Numbered from the stretch's first letter, positions 24,301 through 36,500 are shown. The stretch is 64,000 bases of DNA from Inonotus obliquus (GCA_032164295.1 JAJHTX010000002.1:2728001-2792000); one strand, 5' to 3'. Made by a program: numbers and translations. The notes: generated by a model from the letters alone, not told the origin.

Positions 24301-24586
24301 CGTGTTGTATGACATTCATCTGGGATGACTCGCCCCAGAACGCACGGCGATCGCTGCTACTCCTGAACGGAGACTTAGCATCCTCCAGAGTGTCGTCCTG
24401 CTCGTCCTCTTCTTCCAGAACGGATTGGTTAGCTCTGAGATAACCCTGGTAGTTTCTTCCGCTCATAGGATTGAGCATATTGAGAAAGCCAGATGGGCGC
24501 AAAGAGGATTGGAGGAGGCGAGATGTCTGCGGCGTGGAGGGTTGTAGGGTGCGCGAAGAGCGTCTACCATGTTCAGGCATGGTCAA
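21305..24586 (-). CDS. ATG9: Atg9, autophagy lipid scramblase
   Basis: Atg9 is the multi-spanning membrane protein of autophagy, carried on Golgi-derived vesicles that seed the phagophore. It scrambles lipids between leaflets. The N-terminal cytosolic region is disordered and acidic, then [20 protein letters not shown] and [19 protein letters not shown] mark the conserved core entry. Other family blocks are [20 protein letters not shown] (membrane segment), [69 protein letters not shown] and [20 protein letters not shown]. The C-terminal tail is hydrophilic and ends GTRAPTLM with TAA at 21305-21307. Either of two ATGs, at 24586 or 24580, may be used. Many short introns interrupt it. It is divergent from MET8, with about 220 bp between starts. 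Confidence 0.93.
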
Positions 24587-24807
24587 GGCCGATGCTAGTA
24601 TAGGTGTTCTAAATGCTACTGAAACGAATCTGATAGTAGCATCGGCTTGTGAGACAAATTAGATAAAGTCGCAGAGATGATGGTAGCGTGTATGTATGTA
24701 GGCAATGACTGTGTCTGCACGCGTATATGTTGTGTCACGTGGAGTTTTCATCAGCCCTTCTCTCCCCAGAGGTTGACCGTTACATTCACACAGGGAATCC
24801 TGCTGTC
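24587..24807. promoter_or_regulatory. divergent promoter, ATG9 / MET8
   Basis: About 220 bp are shared by two outward genes. It contains GTCACGTGGAG at about 24735-24745. CACGTG is the core bound by bHLH factors such as Cbf1, which in yeast controls MET genes. It lies about 70 bp before the MET8 ATG. The link to MET8 control is inferred. Confidence 0.45.
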
Positions 24808-25698
24808 ATGTCCGACTTTGAGCTGCCTACTGGTGGAGGCGCCCTCTTGCTCGCATGGCAGCTCAAGGACAAGCGTGTCCTTGTCGTAGGAGGAGGCGAA
24901 GTCGCTTCAGGCCGTATCAAATCTCTCCTCGTTGCGGATGCACTTATCACTATCATCGCACCACGAAACGGTCTACACCCTCTCACTACATTCTATATCG
25001 ATAAATCGGACCGTATAACGTATCACGATCGCACATTTTCCGGTCCCGGTGATCTCATGGGCGTCGATATGGTTCTGACCGCCATTGACGATGTCGAATG
25101 GAGCAGACGTATCTGTGCAATGGCCAGAGAACAGAGGATACCCGTAAATGTCGCTGACATACCGCCAAGCTGCGACTTCTACTTCGGTTCTCAGATTCGC
25201 AAAGGCCCTCTTCAAATAACGGTCTCTACAAATGGCAATGGTCCCAAGTTGGCTAGCATCGTCAAGTCGAGGATTGAAGCATGTCTGCCCAGAAATGTAG
25301 ACAAGGCTATCGAGAATGTCGGGTCGCTGAGGACCAAGCTTAGACGACGAGCGCCTGGAATAGGAGGGGAGATTAGCAAAAAGAGAATGCAATGGATTTC
25401 CGCTGTATGTACAACATGGGACCTCCATGAAATAGCGGGATTGGACGAAGCCGAAATAGAGAGTATACTGAAGGAAGGGTGGGAGCGCAACACCGTTCCG
25501 CGCCCTCGTCATCGCGCGAAGACAGTGCATAGAAAACCCTTTTACTTGTCGAACGTCGTTCTTGCAACATTGATCGGTTTCTTCTTTGGAGTAGTGTTTT
25601 CAATTGCAACTCTCGGGGAGCAAGGCATCTATCCCATGGATCTGCCGAGCGTTTTATCACGCCTTCGCGAATCAATCTCACCGTTGTACATGAAGTGA
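24808..25698 (+). CDS. MET8: Met8, siroheme synthase (precorrin-2 dehydrogenase / ferrochelatase)
   Basis: Met8 oxidises precorrin-2 with NAD+ and inserts iron to make siroheme, the cofactor of sulfite and nitrite reductases. The single uninterrupted frame of 296 residues starts MSDFELPTGGGALLLAWQL. An NAD-binding fold shows RVLVVGGGEVASGRI (GxGxxA/G type). It is followed by VNVADIPPSCDFYFGSQI, where the conserved Asp used in both reactions is expected, and ITVSTNGNGPKLASIVKSRI, the family's dimer/C-terminal block. Unusually, about residues 249-269 form a clear hydrophobic segment (VVLATLIGFFFGVVFSIATL) after a basic stretch, followed by a tail of about 27 residues, so the enzyme is likely tail-anchored in a membrane. 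Unlike most neighbours it has no intron. A further ATG in frame at 24727 is possible but the family start is 24808. Confidence 0.92.
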   Translation: MSDFELPTGGGALLLAWQLKDKRVLVVGGGEVASGRIKSLLVADALITIIAPRNGLHPLTTFYIDKSDRITYHDRTFSGPGDLMGVDMVLTAIDDVEWSRRICAMAREQRIPVNVADIPPSCDFYFGSQIRKGPLQITVSTNGNGPKLASIVKSRIEACLPRNVDKAIENVGSLRTKLRRRAPGIGGEISKKRMQWISAVCTTWDLHEIAGLDEAEIESILKEGWERNTVPRPRHRAKTVHRKPFYLSNVVLATLIGFFFGVVFSIATLGEQGIYPMDLPSVLSRLRESISPLYMK

Positions 25699-25819
25699 CG
25701 GCTAGTAATGTTCATAGTCCGACTTGCATAGAGGAATTAGTAGGTTCGCAATGGCAAGGCGATGTTGGTTCTTACTGTACTGTTATTATGTGCCCATTTC
25801 CCCGGTGGCCTCAGCGTTG

Positions 25820-26520
25820 TCATGACGTAGAATTCGGCGTAGTCCTAAGTGGAGGTCCTTGAGGTAGGGGTTCCTCTGTAATATTCCTCACCCAATGTAC
25901 CATCAGGCCAAAGCCTGCACCGATGCCAGCCCCACCTAAGAACACTGAAATATGTTCTATTTTGTCAACAACTTTAAAGCGTATGATGCTTAAGAGTATC
26001 TCACAGTGAACAGCTCGTGCGTGCTTCCAGAATATCGCCGGGGTCAGCGTCGCGCCAAGAATAGCACCTATGGTCGAGTGATCCTCAGCTCTCAGTGAAG
26101 AGAGCTGCAGCATACACAATCAACAGGCTCAATGCATATCATTCTCGCAAGTAGACTTACGTTGTACATGGCATTGATCCTACGGGCACGGAGGGTCTCT
26201 TCATTTTGACGAGCCGTCTTGAAGTATTCCAAAGCACCACCTTGTGCCATTCCTTTACAGAAAACATAGTCTCAGCATATTCGTTATAAGACGTGATGAC
26301 TCCGTGACATACCTGCGAAACCGCCTATCCAGGTTACTCTTAGCATCCTGTTTATAGACCATGGTTTGGCACCCATCCTGCGTCGGGCCAAAATAATACC
26401 AGTGTAGAATGGAGGCACGAGGAGGCTGAAGTATTGGTACCCAGTAGACATTGACCGACGTATAAGGTAATCTCTATCTGCAGCACTGGCAGCTGCGGGT
26501 GATATTGACTCGACAGACAT
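25820..26520 (-). CDS. small glycine-rich membrane protein, unknown
   Basis: I do not recognise the family. From the ATG at 26520 it reads MSVESISPAAASAADRDYLI, then a hydrophobic stretch YFSLLVPPFYTGIIL followed by basic ILARRRMGAK. Introns join GGFA to GMAQGGALEYFKTARQ, and RINAMYN to LSSLRAEDHS. Two further glycine-rich hydrophobic stretches follow, STIGAILGATLTPAIFW and FLGGAGIGAGFGLMVHWV, before a hydrophilic C-terminus ending TTPNSTS. The length (about 170 residues), several Gly-rich helices and short basic loops suggest a mitochondrial inner-membrane protein, but that is a guess from composition. The exon chain keeps an open frame throughout, so the gene itself is well supported. It is divergent from the next gene, with 187 bp between starts. 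Confidence 0.65.
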
Positions 26521-26707
26521 GGTTGCAAGACTGGAGTCGAGTCGTCGCTCGATCTGAAAAGGAGATAAGTATTGCCGGCCCTGATGTTGCACGTGATATT
26601 TTCGCGCTATACAGTCACTTGGCTACCTTCTCTTTTTGTGAGCCCTTCGTCTCGTCTCCTACCTCAACGAATTAGCCTGCGAGACGCAGCCCCGACCATT
26701 TTTCAAA

Positions 26708-29532
26708 ATGTCTGTATCAACTATGGTCGAGACATACGACATGCCCATGACTGATTACAACGAGGATGGCGATATCCCTATGGCTGGCTCTTCCGAAAAC
26801 TGGTTTCAGCCCTTACCCAAGATGGACGAGGATGCACACCATATTGGTCCATTTTCTGACTCTCAAGAGGTCGATATGATGGCTTTTGAGGAAACAACAA
26901 CTGAGTACGAGATGGCTGACGAAGCCGTGCAACTACAGGACACCGATCTAGATGCAAATGTACTTGACGCCGAAGTGTACGACGCAGCCATCCACCCATC
27001 TCCTCTACCAACGGAACAAGAGATTGTTGGGCATCACGACGAGCAGTCAGGCCTATTGGGGGCAGGTGGCTCCACCATCGTCCAGCCACAGCTTGAAGGA
27101 GACCCTCATGCAGCTATGACGCACGACGACGACAGTTCTGGCGGTCGACACTTTGTTGCGCCTGATATGATACAATCACGCGATGTGTTGCTCCCAGTCG
27201 ATGATACTTACGGTTCTGGACGTACATCGGTCCCTCATGTTTCCGAGAGCGACTTTGATGGTCATACAGAACAGCAACATACTGAGGAACCGACAACTGC
27301 GACCGTTCCTTCCTCCTCGGAAGGCGCTAACACTGAGGACGCTTATTCATCGTCGCACTTGGATCGTATAGCTGCTTCTTTACAACACGATGAACGGGAA
27401 TCCCAGGCAAATGTGATTAGCGAAGCAGACGGTACAGCTCCAGATCCTTCCGATGGTCGCAGCCAGACCAACGAAGATGCGGGAGAGGTGGTCAGTGAAC
27501 ACGCCGATATCGAAGAGGCATCACAGGCGCTTAAAGTGGCCGAGGAAAGTGCTGGGAATACCGGGGAGCCTGGCGCTGAACATTCCGAGTTGAACGCAAA
27601 CCAGCAGGTCTACTTGCATCCTCCTCCCTCTATACAATTATCTTTGCAGGTTACTTCTGCTGAAGGCGATCAACCAGAATTTGTACTTTTCAGCTTACCA
27701 GAATCAAGCTCTCACGCGACGGAGGAACCGCTGGTACTGCTTCAACATAATCCATCACTGTTCTATGAACCGGTCTCTGCCGTTTTTGACGCATTCCGAC
27801 AGGAAGAGTACTTTTCCCATATAGAAGAACTGTCCGAAGCGGAAATGGCGCTGAATGCCCATGAGCTGCAACTGGTGATATCTGAGGTGCGTACAGTTAC
27901 TTTTTTAGTGTCAATTGAGTTGATGAATGCTCGACAGGACAACATTTATTCTCGCGAAGTATCTCTTCAAGACCTTTATGCAATGCATCAAGGAGTTGCA
28001 CTCCCAGGTCATTTGAGATTGACCTTGCAGTCCATTGTACCTAGGTTCATAACTCGTTATAACCATCTTCGAGACCAGATTACCCGACGTGTGCTTGGTG
28101 ATGAGGTAGTGGAAGCAACTGAGCTTGCAGAATATGTCGTTAACGGGGAAGAAGGTAGTTGATTTTCTTTCTTTCCTCGCCCCACATAGGCTAACTTGAC
28201 GCTAGAACGTGAAGCACCTGAGCAGGAGGTACAGGCACTCGTCTCGTCAGACGAACCTCGAGAAGCATCCGATCATGATGATGCGGATGCAGAGCCGGAA
28301 GCTCTCCAAGGAAGTGAAAACGGTGAACTTCATGCCAAGGTCGTTGAAGTCGAGGAGAGTGGTGGGGCAGTGCACGCAGAGGCCGATGAACGAGACGAGC
28401 GGGGTCAGGGTGAGGTCTCCGAATATGATGATGACGCTTCCGGGGAGAGTGATGATGCTGCATATGAACTTGATGCAGGCGCCATACACGTCAAGGAAGC
28501 TGGGGATGGTGCCGAGCCATCGGTCAACGAATATTATACAGGCTTAGCGCATGAATCCGAACTTCGTGAAGAGGGCGACGAAGGGTATGGTGATGACTTT
28601 AGAGCGGAGGGTACTGGTACTATTGAAGATGCCACTGAACCTGCCGTCGCCCCTGATGCCGAGGAAACGGAACCATTTACCGCCGGGGAACAGCAGGAGT
28701 CGGCACCACCAAGCGAGGCGCAGTCAGGGAAGATATCACACTCAACCTCTACGTCATCCTTTGATGCTGATCTCTCATCATGGGAGGAGGAAGGGGAAGA
28801 AGACGACGATTCTCAAGGCTTAGAACAAGAAACTAGCAAGTCCAGTCTTGTTCCTCCTTATCCTTTTCTATTGACTATCTATCCAGACCATTCTATACAG
28901 CAAACATCAGCAAGTGTTTTTGATGAGGAAGGTAATTTGGCGGAAGAGGCCGAGGAGGCCGATGATCATGGCTCGGGCGGTAATGAGTTTGGAAACGACG
29001 GTTTCGACGAGTCTGCAGAAAGTACTTTGGAGGGTGAGTTTTATTTGCTTCTGAATCACTCATTGCTCAATGCCCAAAAGACCCTTCGGAAGAAGCCGAA
29101 GCGACAATACATAATAACGCCGCGCTAGAGGACGTAGACAAGGATGCTGACGCATCGTCGCTTGCGATATTGGCTGAGTCTGAGAATTTCGTGTCTAAAT
29201 TGGCAGATGACAGTAGGAATTTCGGTGTGTTGTCTCGTCCTCTTGCGTATCAATATCGGTGCGACTAACCTTACCTCCAGAGGTGATCAAAGATCTTCCG
29301 TCAGATGACGGCGTCGGGACAGATAGTCCTGATCCTTCCACGACAATCACTACACCATCTAAGACGAGAATGGTCGATAAGAATGCGCCTAAGCGCAGCC
29401 TCGATGTAGCCGACTTGGATGATGGCGAAGTTGTTTCATCATCCAGTTCTCCTGGTAAGCTTTGACCGAAAAAATGCCTTATTCAATCGTTTATATCATT
29501 TTTCAGATTCAAAACGCACGCGAACGCTATAA
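26708..29532 (+). CDS. large acidic protein of unknown function
   Basis: No family recognised. The protein is very rich in Asp, Glu and Ser. The first exon, from 26708, is mostly disordered acidic sequence, then a more structured module: [59 protein letters not shown], then across an intron DNIYSREVSLQDLYAMHQG, GHLRLTLQSIVPRFITRYNHLRDQI. A second, again acidic, region follows and includes another folded-looking patch, SLVPPYPFLLTIYPDHSIQQ. The gene ends with small exons, the last joining SSSSP to DSKRTRTL, with TAA at 29530-29532. A start at 26723 (MVETYDMPM) is also possible. The composition suggests a nuclear chromatin- or transcription-linked protein, but nothing catalytic is visible. Confidence 0.7.
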
Positions 29533-30094
29533 CATTGCCAGCTATGCCGTTGCCCTCATACTGCACATCTGATTTCGCACCGGGCAAGACAAAGCATAAT
29601 TTATTCTGCTTACCACATGATTGACGGTCCAGGTCTAAGTGATTTCCTTTACTATTCTCGCATATTCTTTGCATTCGGCATTTTAGCATCGAATTCCTCA
29701 TCGAATCATATTTCCTGTATTTCCTGTGGCTGCTAATTTTTTTCTAGAGTCGACCGAACTGGGATGCGTTGGTTGGATGGGCATAGAGTTGGAGTGTGGT
29801 GATGAGATTGGAGGTCCGCAAAAGCAGCTTAACATGCATCTGCGTAACCCATTTCCTCAGATCGAAAAGGTCCAACGTAATTACGAGTTGTAATATCAAT
29901 GATCATCCATTTCCAAACCAAAATTGATCACGTGAAAAATCAATCAAGGTCAAAATTTGACTCTGCGTGACTCTGAGTGTCCTACAATCGGAGAACGACA
30001 TGCATACGGTTCTTGCTGAGGCTTTTCTTCTCTAACAATCCAGTACTTTCTTGTCTTGTATCGATTCCTTTGTCTTCTGGAGACTTCGTCAACT
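29533..30094. other. intergenic
   Basis: About 560 bp between two genes in the same direction. I see no gene on either strand. The short open frames here lack recognisable content. It presumably contains the 3' UTR of the acidic-protein gene and the RPC82 promoter. Confidence 0.4.
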
Positions 30095-32263
30095 ATGCCA
30101 GACAGAAATACAGCAAGCTTGTGCACCGAGATTATTCGCTCCCATTTCGGGCCACTTACTGCAGTATGTTATGCAAAGTCCGCTATCGGAAAGGAGGGAG
30201 AATTCACCCTCAACTTGTGCTTTTAGAAAGTTGCATCTGCTTTGCTTACGCGAGGCAGACTTTCTCTGCCCCAAGTAATTCGGTTCTCGGCGCTCAAACC
30301 TCGTACTGCACGGGCCGCTATTCTTATACTCATTCAGCACAACTTGGCCTGGCATGCTCAGTCTGATGAAGACGGAGATATAGTTGAATTTAACACGGAG
30401 GAGTGTTTGCTGCGACTGCGCTTCGGACGGTTCGTTTGGCAGGCGGAACAATTGTTTGGACCCGCGGTGAGTTGATCATTCCTTGTAACAGGGTGTTTGC
30501 TAAATGTAATGCATAAAGGCTGCAGAAATAATTTCACTCATACTTGATCATGGCAAAATGCGCCCGCCAGACGTGAGGGCGAATCTATGTTCGCCGAGCT
30601 TGAAGGGTGCGTAGCGCCTGGGCAGCATTTTGTTTCTGCTAACTTCGCGTGCAGATGCTTCTATATACTCGCAAGCTCTTTATCAACTCGTTTCTTCATC
30701 ATACCTCGTTCCGTCAACTATTCTATTCCACGTCTCTCCTCGGGACAAATTCTTGCAATATGAAAAGGAAGAGAAAACACAGATCAGGAACTTCCCTACC
30801 GCCAAAGAACTGCGGGAAGCGAAGGAAAGAGCGGAAGCTCGGCTGAAACGTGAGCAAGGAGAAGCTATGAAGCTCGGTCTGAAGGTGAGTCTCAGATTAT
30901 GGTTGCTTAGCTGGAAATGCGAATTACAAACCAAGGATTAGAAGAGAAAAACCGAAACTAATGGAACACGGTCCCTGAAGGTATGCCATGCCTTCTTAGA
31001 GCAATCGTCAATGTTTTAATTAAATGACTAGAGGAAAGCCACGGATGATGATGTGGTCGATGTGGGTAACATATGCATATTGGGTCAAGGAAGAAATAGC
31101 TGACAGATCATAGGATGACGTCCACTTTCGCGTCAACTCATCTAAATTCAACATACATATCCGAAATAAAGTGAGCCCCCGCCTATGCTAGCCTTGTTGC
31201 ACTTCACTGACTACTGGCCAGCTCATCTTGTCGGCAGTGCGAGAGCGGTACAATGAGTCCGCCGCAAAGGTCATGCGTGCCATCTTGAAAGCAACGGAGG
31301 CGAAAGCTACAATGTCCGACGTACGCTCAGGTAGATACACTTGGATGACTCTTTGCCCCTATCACTCTGACAATTGCCCTTCCAGATGGGCTATCTCCAG
31401 CTAATATCATCGGGCATGTTAAAGAAGATGAGGACATCACCGCAGGTTTAGCGTTCTCATCATCGAAAAAACCTTCGACCATGAGCGCTCTGAGAGAGTA
31501 CCTAGGTATCTTCGCTGCAGCGGATAATCCCACTCCAAGCGGCCGAGCTGCATCGTTTATCTCCTTTGGTGGAGTGTCTTCGGGAAAGGTGTATGTGGAA
31601 TACGAGATCATCTCGCGAAGGTTACGTCGGCGTGTGCTTGAAGCGGTAGCCCGTGAACGCTATGGAGAAGAGGCAGTAAGGATCATTCGACTACTCCTGG
31701 ATAATGGCAAGGTGGGCGGTGACCAGGTTTGTGTTTGTCAGGCTGCTACAACTTGATGTTCTTATCAGTTTTTCTCTGTAGATTGCTAAAGCTGCGATGA
31801 TGGCTGCGACGACTGTCCGACCACTATTGGCTTTGCTTTCTGCTGAATCCCTGATAAGTACCCAAGAAGTTCCAAAAGGAGCGGACCGTAATCCTCAACG
31901 AACCATCTATCTCTGGTGAGTTTTTGCATATGATAACGGTGTTCTTCATCTCAATTATTCTGTACTAGGTATGTTGACCTTCCAAAAGCATACTCTGTGC
32001 TACTGGGCCACTTCTACAAAACATTATACAATATCCGATTGAGACGACGAGCGGAAGCGGAGGATGCAACTGTACGAGCTGTGCTGGAGAAGAGCGAGCG
32101 TAGTGATGTTCGTGAAGACCCGAGCCTCCTAAGTCGTCTTGAACGCGAAGTATTACGAACATGGGAGGACCGTCGCGATAAGTTGACGACTCTTGAGATG
32201 CGAGTAGAGGAAGCAGTATTCATCCTTAGAGATCTTGATGTTCATAGTCTAGATGAGGATTGA
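30095..32263 (+). CDS. RPC82: RNA polymerase III subunit Rpc82 (RPC3)
   Basis: Rpc82/RPC3 is a Pol III-specific subunit that forms a trimer with Rpc34 and Rpc31 and acts in promoter opening and initiation at tRNA and 5S genes. The ATG at 30095 gives MPDRNTASLCTEIIRSHFGP. Winged-helix blocks follow: GRLSLPQVIRFSALKPRTAR, AAILILIQHNLAWHAQ, EECLLRLRFGRFVWQAEQLFG, then AEIISLILDHGKMRPPDVRA. Later parts include SALREYLGIFAA, YEIISRRLRRRVLEAV, IIRLLLDNGKVGGDQIAK, IYLWYVDLPKAYSVLLGHFY and a charged helical tail that ends VHSLDED at 32263. Numerous short introns split the first half. Its stop lies 54 bp from the stop of the convergent phosphoesterase gene. Confidence 0.9.
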
Positions 32264-32317
32264 AAGCCTATCGCTACATATGCAAAATCAGTCTGACAGT
32301 ATGCAGGCAAGGAGCGT

Positions 32318-33414
32318 CTATGCAACCGCTTGAAGATCTACGATAATGGCTTTTCTACGAGTGTCGGTAGCAGCGTTGACGGATATAAAATTGACCAGCT
32401 GTGCCACATCATTTGTCCCAGCAACTAAGCGTTTCTTGATGTCAACACCATGGGCTTCGTGGATGTGTCCGAAGACATGCAAGCGACATCTAGGCAATGA
32501 ATTTATGCGGGAAGCCAACGCACGACATCCCGCCAGTTTACCGCGGCGTGTCTTATCAAGGAAGCCGTAAGGAGGGGTGTGTGTGATCAAGATGTCAACA
32601 TCTGGAGGGACTTGGGACCACTCCTCTGATTGAAGATATTGGTGAGGGTACTGAACACGGATCGGAAGGGCACATAAAAGTACATGAGGCGTACCTATAG
32701 CTTCCTCGGTGGTCTTGTATTGGAAGGCGCCGGTGACGTGGAATGGCGCAGCCTACAAACTTCGCTCAGCCTCGTTCATACAGGGTGAGTAAAACACTGA
32801 CAGGAGATCCATAAAGCTTCCACTTGACGCCATCAGGTAGATCAATCTCCGTACTTTCGCGGTCCAAGTAAATTAGACCGGCGTCGCGCATAGCAGCACT
32901 GCGCACGAGTTTTTGAGCTGTATCTACCTCCTGTATTGAAGGCGAACTCAACCATAGCTCGTTGATATTTTACTTTTTCCACAAACCTCAGGGAGGAGTC
33001 CACTTCTATTCCCATCATCCTTCCATTTGGAGTCCAGACATAGCTTAATATTACGCGCCACTTCAGTGTTGGGCACGATATGGATTACTCATGTGGGACT
33101 AACATCATGATTGCCTGCGACGATACTATGCAAGGTTGGTCATCTCAATAAATAGATGCAAGAGAGGGAAAACGTTACATTTTTACTCTGTGATGCAAGC
33201 TGCTCAACCAGGCCAAAGTAACACGAAGCTGTGCTAGTGTTCCCCAGCTCAAAAGGTCGCCTGCATGAATGAGGACATCGCCCGAAGGAACACGTAACGT
33301 AGTTCTCGAGTGCGTATCACTGATACAAACAAAACGCGTCCAGGATTTCCCGGGATGTTCAGGCGGAACGCCGAGGTTGTCTATCGTGTATACCTTAAAA
33401 TTTGCCGTGGACAT
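32318..33414 (-). CDS. calcineurin-like metallophosphoesterase, MPPED type
   Basis: A binuclear metal phosphoesterase of the small MPPED/UPF0046-like group. From the ATG at 33414 the first exon holds TRFVCISDTHSRTT (first metal motif DxH) and GDVLIHAGDLLSWG (GDxx). The next exon carries SIVAGNHDVS (GNHD). Later exons encode DILITHTPPYGFLD and RLHVFGHIHEAHG, the final GHxH. The product ends IIVDLQAVA at 32318. All metal-binding motifs are therefore present, so it should be active. The natural substrate is unknown; animal relatives show cyclic-nucleotide phosphodiesterase activity in vitro. It shares a 159-bp divergent promoter region with SPT16. Confidence 0.88.
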
Positions 33415-33573
33415 AAGTCAAGGGAAGAGTGGGAGGACTGTAAGGCCGCATTGCATGAGTGACGAAACGCGCGCGTGACATCCGTTCCATCCACAACATG
33501 TAGGTGCCCGTCGGCCTTGAAGTTGTCTCCTGCCACCATCGTCGACGCGCGTGCTCCTCTTCTCAGCGCAGCC

Positions 33574-36500
33574 ATGCCAGCCGTGCAACTGAATACCGAT
33601 CAATTCAATTCACGTCTAAAACACCTCTTGGATGCGTGGAATGTACGTCACTTTTCTCATCGCGACCCGCTTGCACTCATGTTCTCTCTAGAGTGCAGGA
33701 AAAAACGAAGAGTACGAATCAATCTCGGGTGCAGATGGGCTGCTCCTTTCAGCGGGGGATCCAGCAGGGCCTGATGAACCTATAAAGAAAAGTGTGGCTT
33801 TTCAGGTGAAATCCTTACCTTATCCTGCAAGAATTCTGAAACTGAGCATGTTTCCTAGACTTGGTTGCTGGGCTTCGAATTTCCCTCTACCCTCATTCTC
33901 TTTCGCAAGGACAATGTCACCATTCTCACATCGGCTTCGAAAGGTGACTCATATTTCTACTTAGTCATACTGATGTCTGAATGGTACATGTCTAGCGAAA
34001 ATATTGGCCCAACTCCAAGGCGCCCATCCCCAGGTCCCTGTCCAGATTCTAGCACAGGCAAAGGCTAAGGAGCCACCGACGAACGCTCTGCCAACATTCA
34101 CCGATATCTACACCAGCCTCAAGCGGGTCGGCATTATTGCTAAGGATAGCACGTCAGGCAAGCTCATCGACGACTGGAATAAGATTGTTTCCGAGTCGGA
34201 AAATAAACCCGAAACTGTGGACATGAGTCCTGCTATCTCCGCCATCTTGGCTATCAAGGATGAGGAGGAACTGGTGCGACAGACAAGAAACACACTTAGA
34301 AAAACCATGAGACTGATGGACTGTACAGAAATGCACACGAACTGCAGCGAACCTGACCTCGACGCTGATGAATCATCACATCGCTCCTAAACTGGAAACC
34401 ATCCTTGACAGGGAGTCGAAAATTACTCATGAAACGTTCGCTGCTCAAATTGAAGCGAGACTAGGCTCGGGTGAAGGAGAGAATGCTAAAGGGCCGGATA
34501 TGAAGGTCTGGAGCAAAGGTCGGGGATTGAGTGAAGTTCGTGCTGGCTCTTTCTTTTTATGGCCTCAATTCAAGTGATTTATTCTAACAGGTCGACTGGG
34601 ACTCAACTGAATTCTGCTATGCTCCGATTATACAATCACGAGGGACGGAGTCCGGTTATGACTTGCGATCGAGTGCGGAGTCCTCTGTCGACATGATGGA
34701 GCATAAGGGTGTATTGTTGGTGGCTGTTGGTATGCGATACAAGGGTTATTGTGCAAATGTGGGAAGAACCTTCGTTGTGGATCCCACCAAAGTGAGTCTA
34801 TTCATAAGAAGATCTACTGCGGGTCTATCTCTTACCTATTGATTTCAGGAACAAGAAAGCGTATATTCGTTGCTCGTTTCCTTGCAAGCCGAGCTTCTCC
34901 ACAAAATGAAAGATGGCGTTATTGCCCGTGACGTTTTTTTGCACGCGATCTCGTACATTAGGGAGAAAAAGCCAGAGCTCGAAAAGCACTTCGTCAAGAA
35001 CGTCGGATTCTCGGTATGGGTCGAATTGTTGTTCATGATCAGATCAGTTCTAACATGTGTCTGGTATAGATGGGTATGGAATTCCGAGATTCCCACTACC
35101 TTCTCTCCGCAAAATTCAATCGCCCTCTGAAAACCAACATGATATTCAATTTGACTCTTGGTTTCACGGATCTCGATGATGCGGACGGAAAGAAGTCTGT
35201 TTTCCTTTCTGTTCTGCAAGGTTGACTCAATTAATCATGCTCGCTCAGATATTCAATGCTTCTAACCGATACAGTCAAGGTGGATCACGAAAAGGGTATT
35301 TGCTTGACGGACTGCATTAAGCATTCGAAGGATATGCTTTTCTTCCTTAACACACAGTCTGGAGATGAGGAAGAAGCAGAGAAATCAAAATCATCAAAGA
35401 AGCCACCCATTAAACCAGCCAATGGAAGCGCAACTCCAGCAAAACATAAGGTTGCAGGAGGGAAGGTCCTACGAAATAAGACACGAAGCGCTGCGCAGGA
35501 AGACGTGATCCAGACCACTGCTGCGCGTATAGCAGAACATCAGAGGGAACTCCATGCCCAGCGGCAAAGCGAGGGTTTGGCTAGATATTCGGAAGAAGGA
35601 TCAGGCATTGGCACTAAAGAGGGCAAAGGTTGGAAGCGCTTCCAGAGTTACAAGGGTGAAGCGGGCCTTCCGAAGGAGGTTGAGAGGCTAGTCGTAAGTT
35701 CAAGGTTCATCATCAAGGACGCAATGTATTGATTGACGTATTCTGAAGATCTATGTCGACCGCAAGACACAGACTGTAGTCTTGCCTATGAATGGATTCG
35801 CAGTGCCCATGCACATCAACACAATTAAAAATGCTAGCAAGAACGATGAAGGCGACTATACATATCTGCGTATCAACTTCCAGAGCCCTGGTCAGCTTGC
35901 TGGAAAGAAAGAAGATACTGTAAGTTGCTAGAGCACACCGCTCAAATTTCCAGATACTAAAGGTTAGCAATAGCCCTTTGAGGACCCCGATGCGACCTTC
36001 ATACGCTCGGTCACGTACCGCTCTGCAGACACAGGTCGGTTCGATACGGTGTTTAGGCAGATCACCGAGCTGAAGAAGGAAGTAAACAAGCGGGAGCAGC
36101 AGAAGAAGGAAATGGCGGATGTCATTGAACAAGACATCCTTGTTGAATTAAAGACTCGTCGTCCTCTGAAGCTTCCTGAGGTCTTTGTCCGGCCAGCAGC
36201 AGATGGCAAACGATTGCCCGGGGAAGTGGAGATACACCAGAATGGTTTGAGATACTCGACGGGAGGGCATAATAGGATTGGTATGTTTATGTCTCTACGT
36301 ATCTGATACTGCCTAACACAGTTGCAGATGTTCTTTTCAGCAACATCAAACATCTGTTCTTCCAACCATGCGATCATGAACTTCTTGTGATTATCCACAT
36401 TCATCTCAAGGCTCCAATCATGGTTGGTAAGAGAAAGGCAAAGGTATGCGAAGTTGCAGATCTGTGAGGAGCTACTTGGCTAACTGTTTTCAGGATGTTC

